Part shown: positions 24,577-32,362 of the stretch, one piece after another
Numbering within the stretch: position 1 is the first letter of the stretch
How the letters are laid out: every line of letters starts with the position of its first letter
Assembly (NCBI RefSeq): GCF_002250705.1
Contig: NZ_NMVP01000019.1
Coordinates: 1 to 34,745, forward strand
Reading direction: 5' to 3'
Origin: Enemella evansiae
GTDB taxonomy: Bacteria; Actinomycetota; Actinomycetes; Propionibacteriales; Propionibacteriaceae
Length of the DNA: 34,745 nucleotides
Notes under the pieces: generated by a model
What the model was told of the DNA's origin: nothing
Database searches by the model: none
What the model saw: the letters and a program-made list of their open reading frames with translations, nothing else
Translations under genes and position numbers: made by a program

Positions 24577-25935
24577 TCAGGCGGTCTGTCCGGTCGGCGC
24601 CAAGGACCCGGTCCGGGGCAGTTCACCTGCTGCCGCCAGTGTCTCAGCCGTGTCCCGGGCCGCTGCCAGGGCACCCTCGATGTCGGCCTCGGTGAACGCC
24701 CCGGACACGTGGTTGCGCTTCATCGCCATCGGCAGCAGCAGGTGGCCGCGGTCGATCATGCCGCGCAGGTAGGCGTGCGAGGCGGCGCGGTCCAACGCCA
24801 CCAGGTCGCGGTAGCCCAGGGCCTGGTCGATGCCGAAATAGATGGTGAACGTGCCCCCGTGGCCGGCGACCGTGGCCCGCACCTCGGTCTCGGCGAAGAT
24901 CTGCCGCAGCCCGCTGCGCATCCGTTCCCCGAAGGCGTAGGTGCGGTCATAGAAGTCCGGATGTTCTTGCAGATAACCGATCGTGGCCAGGCTGGCGGCG
25001 CAGGAGACCGGATTGCCGTTGAAGGTTCCCATCACCGACACGTCGCCGCCCTTGGCGGGATCGGCCTGCCGCATCACCCGTTCCGGGCCGCCGACGCCCG
25101 CTGTGGCGTACCCGTTGCCCATCGCCTTGCCGAAGGTCGTCAGGTCGGGGGTGATGCCCGCGATGCTCTGATAGCCGCCGAGGGCGTGCCGGAATCCGGT
25201 GATCACCTCATCGAAGATCAGCAGGGCGCCGCGGTCGCTGGTCAGTTCCCGCAGGCCGGCCAGGAATCCGTCGGTGGGCAGCAGGGCACCGACGTTGTGC
25301 GGGATGGGTTCGACGATCACCGCCGCGATCTGGTCGGGATGTTCGTCGAAGAGCCGACGGATCGAGTCGAGGTCGTTCCATTCGGCGATCAGGGTGGCGG
25401 CCAGCACCTCGGGCAGGATCCCCGCCGAGATCGGATCGTCGCCGTATTCCCGGCCCGGGGCGGAGATCACGTTGCGGGCCACCGCATCGGACCAGCCGTG
25501 GAAACCGCCCTGCACCTTGATGATCAGCCGCCGGTCGGTGTGGGCCCGGGCGATCCGCAGGGCGTACGCCACCGCCTCGCTGCCGGTGTTCACCAGCAGG
25601 GTCTGCTCGATGCTCGGGATGGTCCGGGCGAGCAGTTCGGCGAGCTGCACCTCGGTCTCGGTGACCCCGTAACCGACCAGATCCACCCCGTCGCGGCTGG
25701 CCGCCACGGCGTCGTCGACGATGGGGTGTCGATGGCCGAGCAGGATCGCGCCGAAGGCGGCGTGGAAGTCCAGATAGCGCCGGCCGTCGGCGTCGACGAC
25801 GTACGCCCCCTCGGCATCGGCCAGGCTGAGCGGGGCACCGTTGGCGCGGGTGCCGGAGTTCACCCCACCGGGGATCACCGCACGCGCCCGATCCCAGATT
25901 CCCTGTGATCGTGGGGATTCGCTGGTGCCACTCAT
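24577..25935 (-). CDS. class III aminotransferase (glutamate-1-semialdehyde aminomutase-like)
   Basis: A 452-residue PLP enzyme. NTGSEAVAYALRIAR (116-130) binds the cofactor phosphate, FDEVITGFR (241-249) has the Asp under the pyridine ring, and TTFGKAMGNGYA carries the Schiff-base Lys270. The N-terminus PGGVNSGTRANG resembles HemL, but a catabolic neighbourhood and the absence of other heme genes argue for a substrate-specific aminotransferase. The ATG at 25935 has GAGGT upstream; the longer frame to 26136 runs through the operator and into ridA. An IclR-like site overlaps its probable -10, so it has its own regulated promoter behind ridA. Confidence 0.9.
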   Translation of the reverse strand: MSGTSESPRSQGIWDRARAVIPGGVNSGTRANGAPLSLADAEGAYVVDADGRRYLDFHAAFGAILLGHRHPIVDDAVAASRDGVDLVGYGVTETEVQLAELLARTIPSIEQTLLVNTGSEAVAYALRIARAHTDRRLIIKVQGGFHGWSDAVARNVISAPGREYGDDPISAGILPEVLAATLIAEWNDLDSIRRLFDEHPDQIAAVIVEPIPHNVGALLPTDGFLAGLRELTSDRGALLIFDEVITGFRHALGGYQSIAGITPDLTTFGKAMGNGYATAGVGGPERVMRQADPAKGGDVSVMGTFNGNPVSCAASLATIGYLQEHPDFYDRTYAFGERMRSGLRQIFAETEVRATVAGHGGTFTIYFGIDQALGYRDLVALDRAASHAYLRGMIDRGHLLLPMAMKRNHVSGAFTEADIEGALAAARDTAETLAAAGELPRTGSLAPTGQTA

Positions 25936-25996
25936 CAAGACCTCGACTTCGTCGTAGTGCAGGAGGTCGCGTGGTGGAACCCTCGCGACACATTCA

Positions 25997-26011
25997 TGAA
26001 ATGCTATTCCA
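25997..26011 (-). promoter_or_regulatory. IclR-type operator over the aminotransferase promoter
   Basis: Read on the minus strand the site is TGGAATAGCATTTCA, a 6-3-6 palindrome with one mismatch. The TAGCAT inside it is a TANNNT -10 element, 62-70 bp before the start codon. It is identical at 12 of 15 positions to the site at 26438-26452. Confidence 0.6.
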
Positions 26012-26020
26012 CGCCAGCGG

Positions 26021-26407
26021 TCAAGCGTTCCGGCCGAGATGGGCGATCGCGTCGATCTCCACGCGCACGTCGGGATGGCCGAAGGCGACCACCACCGTGG
26101 TCCGCGCCGGCGGCAGCTGTGGGAAGCGGCGGGCATAGATCTCGTTGAAGCGGGTGAAGTGCAACGCGCTGCCGAGCCAGGCGTTCACCTTGACCACATC
26201 GCCGAGGCCGGCGCCGCCGGCTTTCAGGATCGCCTCGACATTGTCCAGGGTGAGCTCCACCTCCTGGGCGAAGTCACCGACCAGCACCGAGCCGTCGGGA
26301 CGGCTGGCGACCTGGCCGCTGACGAAGATGAAGTCACCGGCGCGCATGCCGGGGGAGAGTGGTACCGGCGGGGCCGGGATGTCGGCGGGATGGACGGCTT
26401 CGGCCAT
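26021..26407 (-). CDS. RidA-family protein of the catabolic cluster
   Basis: A 128-residue RidA/YjgF protein, second in this window. GDFIFVSGQVA, LDNVEAILKAGG and PARTTVVVAF with the conserved Arg are visible. The ATG at 26407 has GAGGAG 5 nt upstream. It lies directly ahead of the aminotransferase gene and is divergent from the deacylase-like gene, sharing an operator-promoter with the latter. RidA proteins next to PLP or amidohydrolase genes usually hydrolyse a pathway enamine or imine, and this one differs clearly from the housekeeping copy at 7809. A pathway-specific role is inferred. Confidence 0.9.
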   Translation of the reverse strand: MAEAVHPADIPAPPVPLSPGMRAGDFIFVSGQVASRPDGSVLVGDFAQEVELTLDNVEAILKAGGAGLGDVVKVNAWLGSALHFTRFNEIYARRFPQLPPARTTVVVAFGHPDVRVEIDAIAHLGRNA

Positions 26408-26437
26408 GGAGACTCCTCTGGCGGGATCGAACGGTCA

Positions 26438-26452
26438 TGGAATAGAGTTCCA
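26438..26452. promoter_or_regulatory. IclR-type operator between ridA and the deacylase gene
   Basis: TGGAATAGAGTTCCA is a 6-3-6 palindrome with one mismatch. TAGAGT (26443-26448) inside it is a TANNNT -10 element 8 nt before the ATG at 26457, so the deacylase mRNA is probably leaderless and a bound repressor would block it directly. The site is also 31 bp upstream of the ridA start. Confidence 0.65.
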
Positions 26453-26456
26453 CATT

Positions 26457-28046
26457 ATGCCCACCGGTGTTCCCCCGCCAGCAGCGTCGCTGCTGCTCCG
26501 CGGCGGCCGTGTGATCGACGGCACCGGGGCGCCGGCGATCCCGGCAGAGGTGTTGATCACCGATGGTCGGGTCGCGGGGTTGCTGCCACCGGGGACCGCG
26601 GTCGATGCCGAGGTGGTGGAGGTCGCCGGCAAGATCGTCTGCCCCGGGTTCGTCGACATCCACACCCATTCGGATCTGACCCTGCTCTCCGATCCCCGCG
26701 GGCAGAGCAAGGTGCGCCAGGGGGTGACCACCGAGGTGGTCGGCAACTGCGGGCTCGGTGTGGTGCCCCGGCCCGCTGCGGACCCGGTGGGCATGCGCGC
26801 GGCGGTCGCCTATCTCGACCTGGATCCCGCGGTACGCCTGGACCAGACCGATCTGACCGGTTACCTGGACGCGCTGGAGCGGGTGGGGCCGGCGCTGAAC
26901 GTGGCGGCGCTCGTCGCGCACCTGCCGCTGCGCTGGGGCGTACGGCAGGGGGTGGCGGGGCCGGTCACCGACACCGAGCTGACGCGGATGCGGGACCTGC
27001 TCGCCGAGGCCCTCGATCAGGGCGCGGTCGGGTTGTCGACCGGATTGATCTATCCGCCACTGCAGCACGCCGATCATCGAGAACTGTGTGGGCTGGCCGA
27101 GGTGGTCACCGAGCGGGACAAGCTGTTCGCCTGGCACATCCGGGACTACACCGATGGGTTGCTGGAGTCGGTGGCCGAGGTGCTCGCGGTCGCTCGCGAG
27201 ACCGGGTGCCGCACCCAGATCTCGCATCTGATGTCGGTCGGGCGGCGGAACCGCGGTGTCGTCGGTGAGGCGCTGGCGATGATCGACCGGGCTCGGTCCG
27301 ATGGGTTCGATATCGGCGTGGACATCTATCCCTATCTGGCCGGCAACGCCCCGCTGGCGCAGTTGCTGCCGGGTTGGCTGCCGGTGGGTGGGCAGCGGGC
27401 GGTGCTGCTGCGGGACCCGGCGACCCGGCAGCGGATCGCGGCCGAATGGGAGCACAATCCGGTCGGATGGGACGAGATCATGATCTGCGCGATGCCCGGG
27501 GAGGATCAGTCGCTGGTCGGTCGGATCCTCGACGAGAGTGCCGCCGAGCTGGGGCGCCCGGCTGCCGAACTCGCCCTCGATCTGCTTGCTGAGCACGACA
27601 ATGCGGTGATGATGGTCGCCTTCGGCCGCGCAGAGGAGGATCTGCGACAGGTGCTCGCCCATCCGGCGACCGTGGTCGCCTCCGATGGGCAGGCGTTGGC
27701 CGATACCGGGGCGACCGCTGGCGGCGTACCCCATCCGCGCAGCTTCGGCTGCTTTCCCCGCTATCTCAGCGAATTCGCGCCCGATCTGGTCGAGGGGGTA
27801 CGCCGCTGCACGTCGGCGCCCGCGGATCGGGTCGGACTGGATCGCGGCCGGATCGCGGTGGGTGCGGTCGCGGATCTGGTGGTGCTCGATCCGCAGCGGC
27901 TCGCCGACCGGTCCAGCTTCACCAGGCCACGGATGGAGCCGGCGGGGATCGAGCTGGTGCTGGTCGGCGGCCGGCCGGTGGCGGCCGATGCGGAACCGGG
28001 GAACGGAACAGGAGCAGTGATTCGGATGACGAAGGGAACTCGATGA
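26457..28046 (+). CDS. amidohydrolase, N-acyl-D-amino-acid deacylase type
   Basis: A 529-residue amidohydrolase of the D-aminoacylase group. The metal-site pattern is complete: HTHSD (69-73), the bridging cysteine in GNCG (Cys98), WHIRD (His227), ISHLM (His257) and the catalytic Asp410 in VASDG. The small beta-barrel domain is split between the N-terminus and the last about 80 residues (GAVADLVVLDP). It likely removes an acyl, carbamoyl or similar group from a D-amino acid or cyclic amide. The ATG at 26457 lies 4 nt after an IclR-like operator. The stop overlaps the start of the next amidohydrolase (ATGA). Confidence 0.9.
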   Translation: MPTGVPPPAASLLLRGGRVIDGTGAPAIPAEVLITDGRVAGLLPPGTAVDAEVVEVAGKIVCPGFVDIHTHSDLTLLSDPRGQSKVRQGVTTEVVGNCGLGVVPRPAADPVGMRAAVAYLDLDPAVRLDQTDLTGYLDALERVGPALNVAALVAHLPLRWGVRQGVAGPVTDTELTRMRDLLAEALDQGAVGLSTGLIYPPLQHADHRELCGLAEVVTERDKLFAWHIRDYTDGLLESVAEVLAVARETGCRTQISHLMSVGRRNRGVVGEALAMIDRARSDGFDIGVDIYPYLAGNAPLAQLLPGWLPVGGQRAVLLRDPATRQRIAAEWEHNPVGWDEIMICAMPGEDQSLVGRILDESAAELGRPAAELALDLLAEHDNAVMMVAFGRAEEDLRQVLAHPATVVASDGQALADTGATAGGVPHPRSFGCFPRYLSEFAPDLVEGVRRCTSAPADRVGLDRGRIAVGAVADLVVLDPQRLADRSSFTRPRMEPAGIELVLVGGRPVAADAEPGNGTGAVIRMTKGTR

Positions 28047-28870
28047 TCGACGTCCACACCCACGCGCAGCTGTCGGAGCACTGGGGGTGCGAGTGGCACG
28101 ACCACTGGCAGCCGATCTATGGACACGAGTGGGTGGACACCACCCCGGAGGCATATGACGAGGCGATGCAGGGGGTCGACCTGGCGTTGGTCTTCGGCAT
28201 CCGGGCGACCGCGGTCGGGATGACCTCGCCGCATGAATACATCGCGGACTTCTGTCGGCGGACGAAGACGAACACGATCGGCTTCATGGCTCTGGATCCG
28301 ACCGATGACGACGTGTTGGAGCAGCTCGCCGATGGGGTGGCGCACGGGTTGCGGGGGATCAAGCTCTATCCGGTGCTCGCGTTGTTCGACCCGCGCGACG
28401 AACGCTTCGACCCGTTCTATCGGGCCGTGGAGGAGGCCGGGTTGGTGCTGCTCTGGCACATGGGTGCGACCCCCTCACCGGTGGGCAGGCTCGAGGTTTC
28501 CAATCCGCTGGTCGTGGACGAGGTCGCCCGCCGGCACCCCGGGATCACCCAGATCATCGCCCATATGGGGCATCCCTGGCAGCGCGAGACGATCGCGGTG
28601 ATCCGCAAGAATCCGCGCGTGTTCTCCGACGTGTCGGCCGCCTGGGCGCGGCCGGCGGACGGGCGCCGCGCGCTGATCCGGGCCCAGGAGTGGGATGTGG
28701 TGAACAAGTTGCTGTTCGGCTCGGACTATCCGATCTGGACCCCGGCCCAGGCCCGGGAGGGATTGCTGGAACTCCATGCCGACAAGACCCCGGGGCTGCC
28801 ACCGATCGCCGACGAGACGGTCGACTGGTTGCTCAACGGTGACCCTCGGGCGGCCCTCGGCCTCGACTGA
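28043..28870 (+). CDS. amidohydrolase-2 family metal-dependent hydrolase
   Basis: A 275-residue TIM-barrel protein of the PF04909 type. MIDVHTH (HxH at 5-7), GIKLYP with a conserved Lys, LWHMG (His139), IIAHMGHPW (His174) and LFGSDYPIW (Asp228) are the expected metal and catalytic positions. The family includes hydrolases and nonhydrolytic decarboxylases such as ACMS decarboxylase. It is coupled to the deacylase-like gene by ATGA, so both probably act on consecutive intermediates. The substrate cannot be read. Confidence 0.88.
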   Translation: MIDVHTHAQLSEHWGCEWHDHWQPIYGHEWVDTTPEAYDEAMQGVDLALVFGIRATAVGMTSPHEYIADFCRRTKTNTIGFMALDPTDDDVLEQLADGVAHGLRGIKLYPVLALFDPRDERFDPFYRAVEEAGLVLLWHMGATPSPVGRLEVSNPLVVDEVARRHPGITQIIAHMGHPWQRETIAVIRKNPRVFSDVSAAWARPADGRRALIRAQEWDVVNKLLFGSDYPIWTPAQAREGLLELHADKTPGLPPIADETVDWLLNGDPRAALGLD

Positions 28871-28906
28871 CGGTGGTCACCTCGGCTGAGTGTGCGTCCT
28901 TTTCAC

Positions 28907-28947
28907 GTTCCTCGAGTAGGTCGCGCAGCGACCGTGTCGAGAGGAAT
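28907..28947. repeat. REP-like palindrome, family 1 (inverted, variant copy)
   Basis: It is the reverse orientation of the element at 185-226 with the hairpin core GGTCGC-GCA-GCGACC intact. The outer arms changed together, from GTTCATC/GATGAAC to GTTCCTC/GAGGAAT, which keeps the central pair. It lies 37 bp after the amidohydrolase stop. Confidence 0.7.
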
Positions 28948-28958
28948 CCCATGCTCGC

Positions 28959-29038
28959 TGAGCGAGGAGGAACGGCGAGTCGAAGCCACGGCGTCAGCGT
29001 GACGATGGTTTCGACTCGTCGCTGCGCTCCTCGCTCAA
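28959..29038. repeat. long imperfect hairpin built on repeat family 2
   Basis: The left arm (28959-28988) and right arm (29006-29038) are reverse complements over about 30 bp with a few changes. The loop contains a further perfect CGTCA-GCG-TGACG hairpin. The right arm carries the 32-bp sequence also found at 142-173. It is non-coding; an extruded cruciform or a strong RNA stem is possible. Confidence 0.65.
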
Positions 29039-29133
29039 CCAACGTGGGGGCCGCGCTCCCGTGGTCGGGGCATGGGAGTTCGGTTGGGGCATGGCACACC
29101 ATGCTCGGACCGAAGGACGATGCCCCGACCGGA

Positions 29134-30775
29134 TCAGAACGGTAGGGGCTCGGCGGATTCGCTGCCACGGTGGGGAATCAGGGCAGGCCGGTGCTCCGGG
29201 TGAGCCGGCTTCTTCGCCTTCTGCTTCGCACTCTTCTGTTTGGCTGCCTCGGCTTGTTCGCGGGCTGCCTGGCGTAGGTCGCGGAGGCGTTGGTTCTTGC
29301 GGGCGCGGCGGAGTCGCTCGCGTTCGCGGGCTTCGTCGGCGGCTTGTTCGGCTTCGGCCTGTTCCTTTTCCAACTGGGCCTGGCCGTTGCAGAGGGTCTC
29401 CCGAAGTAGCTTTTCGGTTCGGGAGAGCGAGGCGGCCGGGTCGTTGATCAGATGATCGGGCGGTGGATGCTCCCAGGTCCCGTGGCGGCTGACCCAAGCC
29501 TCCTGCCCTGCCGGTGTTCGCCAGTGGAACACCCCCGGGGAGGGTTGCTCGAGGGTGAATCCGGCGTGGGTTCTGGCGCGGTGGGCTGACCGGTTCAGCG
29601 GCCCCAGGTTGTCCGAGCTTGTCGGCCCCTCCGGTGCGGGAATGGTGTGATCGAGGTCGATCCCGCGGCCGAACGCACTGCGATTCGATCGGGGGAACAT
29701 CACATACCGGTCGCGCAGTTTGACCCGCTGCGCTAACTCGTCGGAGGGCCGGTAGGTGTTCACCATCACCGGCGCGGCCAGGTCGATCACCGGCCGCACC
29801 TTCACGGTCCCACCGCACTGTGCCAGCAGCTCCTTCAGATGCTGGAGGGTGACCGGTCCGAGCGCGTCGCCTTCACCGCCGCGGCCATTCGCGAGGTCTC
29901 GGGAGTTCATGTGCAGGATCAATTCGGCACCGTGCCGGCAGCGCTCACTGGTGGGTGTGACGATCTCACCGTGCTTGTTGACCACATCACCACCAGGGGT
30001 GACGGTCGCGCCATCGAACAGCGAGGGTTGCAGCAGTTGCCGGGCCCGTTCCGGGTGGGCCAGATGGCCGAGGGCTTCGGCGCGGAGCTCGTCACGGCCG
30101 GCGGTGGACCCGCCGGCTTTCAAGACGTCGGCGAGGCGGTCGAGGGTGCCGTTCAACTGTGCGGCGTCACCGGCGTCGAGGTTGGCGTAGAGGTCGGTGA
30201 TCCCCGGGGTGTTCCGGCTGGGGGTGAACTCCACGCGGCGTTGCTTCTTGGCGGCCTGGCGTTCGGCTTCTTTGTCGTCGTTGAGAATCAACGCGACCTG
30301 GGCCTCGGTCGTCGCCACCGCTCGTTTCGGGGTGAGGTTGACCAGCCGGAGTGACCAGAGGGAGTCGAATTCGCGGGCCTGGGTGAAGTTCAAGTGCAGG
30401 GCGGCGCGGGAGATGTCGCGGGCGACCCAGACGGGGATGTCGCAGTCCAAGGTGGCCTGCCACAGGATCGGATGCCGATGCCGCAGATTCAATACGTCGG
30501 CGGTCCAGACCTGCGGCGGTCTCCGGTGAACTGCCCAGCGACATCGCCAACTCGAGGTGGAAGAACTCGGTGATGCCGGGCGTACCGTCCGCGCCGGGGA
30601 ACACGAGCTGTTCACCGTGCAGCACGCGGGCGGTGAGTTCGTCGGTGTGGGTGTTGAGTCCGGAGTAGGTGTCGCAGGCGGCGGCGATCCCGACGAGCCG
30701 GTGTGCTTCGGCCTGGGCGATCTGCTCGCTTTCGGCGCGGATCGCGGCGAAGACCTGGGCTCGTTCGGTGGTCAT
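29134..30775 (-). pseudogene. DUF222/HNH endonuclease (13E12-repeat type), frameshifted
   Basis: The N-terminal part (MTTERAQVFAAIRAESEQIA ..., from the ATG at 30775 with AGGAGGTGA 8 nt upstream) runs to ELAMSLGSSPETAA and then loses sense. The rest of the protein continues in the +1 frame from VWTADVLNLRHRHP to the stop at 29134. Removing one G of the pair at 30510-30511 would restore a protein of about 546 residues. The DUF222 region is followed by an HNH nuclease motif (DLDHTIP ... DNLGPLNRSAHRARTHAGF) and a lysine/glutamate-rich helical tail. The zinc cysteines of many HNH domains are absent, as in some members. A sequencing error or programmed shift is not excluded. Confidence 0.8.
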
Positions 30776-30807
30776 CTGTGGTCACCTCCTCTCATCTGCT
30801 ACATCCA

Positions 30808-30836
30808 ACATTAGTCATCGTGTTCGAATAACTCAA
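30808..30836 (-). promoter_or_regulatory. promoter of the DUF222/HNH gene
   Basis: On the minus strand TTGAGT (30831-30836) is followed by a 17-bp spacer and TAATGT (30808-30813), a near-classical -35/-10 pair, then about 30 nt of leader with a full ribosome-binding site. The stretch is more AT-rich than its surroundings. Confidence 0.55.
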
Positions 30837-30858
30837 GAGGTTTGAGGAGATTTTTTCT

Positions 30859-30900
30859 GGTTCATCTCGACACGGTCGCTGCGCGACCTACTCGATGAAC
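30859..30900. repeat. REP-like palindrome, family 1 (copy identical to 185-226)
   Basis: All 42 bp match the copy at the left end of the window, more than 30 kb away. It sits upstream of the promoter of the broken HNH gene and starts a small array of degraded units. Confidence 0.8.
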
Positions 30901-30902
30901 GG

Positions 30903-30973
30903 GGTACTGGTCGCTGCGCGACCTACTCGATGAACGTGGGTACTGGTCGCTGCGCCCTGGTCGATGAACGTGG
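30903..30973. repeat. two truncated tandem units of repeat family 1
   Basis: Two partial units follow directly, each about 35 bp and each keeping GGTCGCTGCG and CGATGAACG. The second has lost part of the hairpin's right arm. They lack the GTTCATCTCGACAC left end of the full element and run up to the GNAT gene. Confidence 0.65.
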
Positions 30974-30985
30974 GACGATCAGGGT

Positions 30986-31375
30986 ATGACCGGGGCACGG
31001 ATCCGTCAGGCGAGTGAGGCCGATGCGCCGCTGGTCGCGGCCCTGGTGATCCAGGCCGCCCGGGCGGAGGGGCTCGAACCGGGCCAGGGATTCATGGACC
31101 GGTTCGTCGACGCCTGGCGGGAATACCGCGACCAGCACCCGGCCTGGTGGGCCGAACTCGACAACCAGCATGCCGGCCTGCTGCTCACCGCCCGGATCCG
31201 ACCACTGCCGTGGCCCGGGCGTACCGGCGGGGGAGAGCTGCGCGCCGAACGCCTCTTCGTGCCCGACGCCTACGCCGACCGCGGTGTCGCCGACGCACTG
31301 CGCGCGGCCGCCCGGGACTGGGCGACCGCGCGCGGCATGGACTGGTACGACCTGGCGGACCTCAGCGATCGATGA
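30986..31375 (+). CDS. GNAT-family acetyltransferase
   Basis: A 129-residue protein of the GNAT fold, predicted to move an acetyl group from acetyl-CoA to an amine. It opens with ARIRQASEADAPLVAAL, the usual first strand and helix, and has a central LFVPDAYADRGVADALRAAA resembling the CoA-binding loop region, where the RGxG-like turn is RGVAD. The substrate is unknown. GACGAT 6 nt before the ATG is a weak -10 candidate. It ends in a 14-bp tail-to-tail overlap with the CPBP protease gene. Confidence 0.75.
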   Translation: MTGARIRQASEADAPLVAALVIQAARAEGLEPGQGFMDRFVDAWREYRDQHPAWWAELDNQHAGLLLTARIRPLPWPGRTGGGELRAERLFVPDAYADRGVADALRAAARDWATARGMDWYDLADLSDR

Positions 31376-32246
31376 TCACCCGGTCACCGCGATAGCCACG
31401 CAGCACGACGAACCCCGCCAACAGCAGCACCAGACCGGTGACCACCCAGAAGTACCGTCCCTCGGGTGCCAGCCCGGAGAACTGGCCGATCAGGTTCGAT
31501 ACATGGAAACCCGCGTGTACGCCGACCGCGGACCAGATCGATCGGGTGCGCAGCATCAGGGCCGCGGCCAGGAACCCGAACCCGAGCGGGATCAGCAGAT
31601 AGAGCAACCGGTCCACCAGATTCTGCTGACCGCCCTTGGAGACCAGGTGAATCACCGCGAACAGACCGGCCGAGGCCAGCGCGGCCACCCGGGGCCGCTC
31701 CGCCAGGGCCTGCATCAGATAACCCCGGAAGAACAGCTCCTCCGGAATCCCCTGCAGCAGGAACGCCCGGATCAGTGCCAGCGCGATCGTTGCCGCGATC
31801 ATCCCGGTCGACAGCAGGTCCGGCGGCAGTGTCACTCGCTGAGTCTGGCCGACCAGCAGACCGCCCCACATGACGAGCTGGCCGATCACGACGACGATCA
31901 GCAGACCGAGTCCGAGCGCCGGCAGGCTGTGCCGGGTCCAGACCAGGCCGATCCGCCGCAGCGGGGCGCGGTCGACCAGGCGCATCAGCAGTGCGATCAC
32001 CCCGAGCACCGCGACGGTGACCAGCAGTGCGCCGCCGAGATTCGACAGCACGACCAGCAGCAGATTGTTCGGATCGGACATCGCCGCGGTGACCCCGGGG
32101 ATGGCGCTGTAACCGAGCTGGACGACCATCACGGTCGCCATGAACAACACCGGTACCAGCACGGCGCGCAGCCAACCGGGGAGTCGTGGTTTCTTCGTGC
32201 TGGCATTGGTTTCGGACGGGTTGGGAGTTTCGATGATTGCAGGCAT
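31362..32246 (-). CDS. CPBP-family intramembrane metalloprotease
   Basis: A 294-residue membrane protein with about eight hydrophobic segments. The ABI/CPBP motifs are clear: PEELFFRGYL (motif 1, Glu-Glu and Arg), FAVIHL (motif 2, His) and HAGFHVSNLI (motif 3, His). These act as a glutamic/metallo-type intramembrane protease, often in bacteriocin immunity, export or signalling. The N-terminal 20 residues are hydrophilic. The gene is divergent from a histidine kinase gene, 116 bp apart, with two palindromes between, so it may be a target of that two-component system. Confidence 0.9.
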   Translation of the reverse strand: MPAIIETPNPSETNASTKKPRLPGWLRAVLVPVLFMATVMVVQLGYSAIPGVTAAMSDPNNLLLVVLSNLGGALLVTVAVLGVIALLMRLVDRAPLRRIGLVWTRHSLPALGLGLLIVVVIGQLVMWGGLLVGQTQRVTLPPDLLSTGMIAATIALALIRAFLLQGIPEELFFRGYLMQALAERPRVAALASAGLFAVIHLVSKGGQQNLVDRLLYLLIPLGFGFLAAALMLRTRSIWSAVGVHAGFHVSNLIGQFSGLAPEGRYFWVVTGLVLLLAGFVVLRGYRGDRVIIDR

Positions 32247-32288
32247 GACTCCACCGTGCCGCGGAGCGACCGCCGGATCCGCTGGCCC

Positions 32289-32326
32289 GGGTCACGACCC
32301 CGCCCCCGAAACCATGACCACGGTCA
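32289..32326. promoter_or_regulatory. paired palindromes in the protease/kinase divergent region
   Basis: GGGTC-AC-GACCC (32289-32300) and TGACC-AC-GGTCA (32315-32326) share a 5-2-5 layout and the same AC centre. GGTCAC also recurs as a direct repeat 32 bp apart (32290 and 32322). The second palindrome ends 24 bp before the kinase -10 element. Candidate response-regulator sites. Confidence 0.5.
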
Positions 32327-32350
32327 CTCCTCGACCGGGCCCGGGGTCCC

Positions 32351-32356
32351 TAGGCT
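32351..32356 (+). promoter_or_regulatory. -10 element TAGGCT, leaderless start of the kinase gene
   Basis: TAGGCT is followed by GAAGCC and the ATG at 32363, the same spacing as at 7636 and 10494. Confidence 0.5.
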
Positions 32357-32362
32357 GAAGCC

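Noticed and set aside
24577..25935. Heme biosynthesis hemL
   Set aside because: Sequence is HemL-like, but the gene lies in a catabolic operon with RidA and an FAH hydrolase under an IclR-like site, without other heme genes.
26334..28154. 606-codon open frame opposite the deacylase-like gene
   Set aside because: The complete metal motifs are on the plus strand; the reverse frame is rich in Arg, His and Gln and crosses the operator.
30859..30973. CRISPR array, because of repeated units
   Set aside because: Only two to three decaying units are present with no distinct spacers; they are copies of a dispersed palindromic element.
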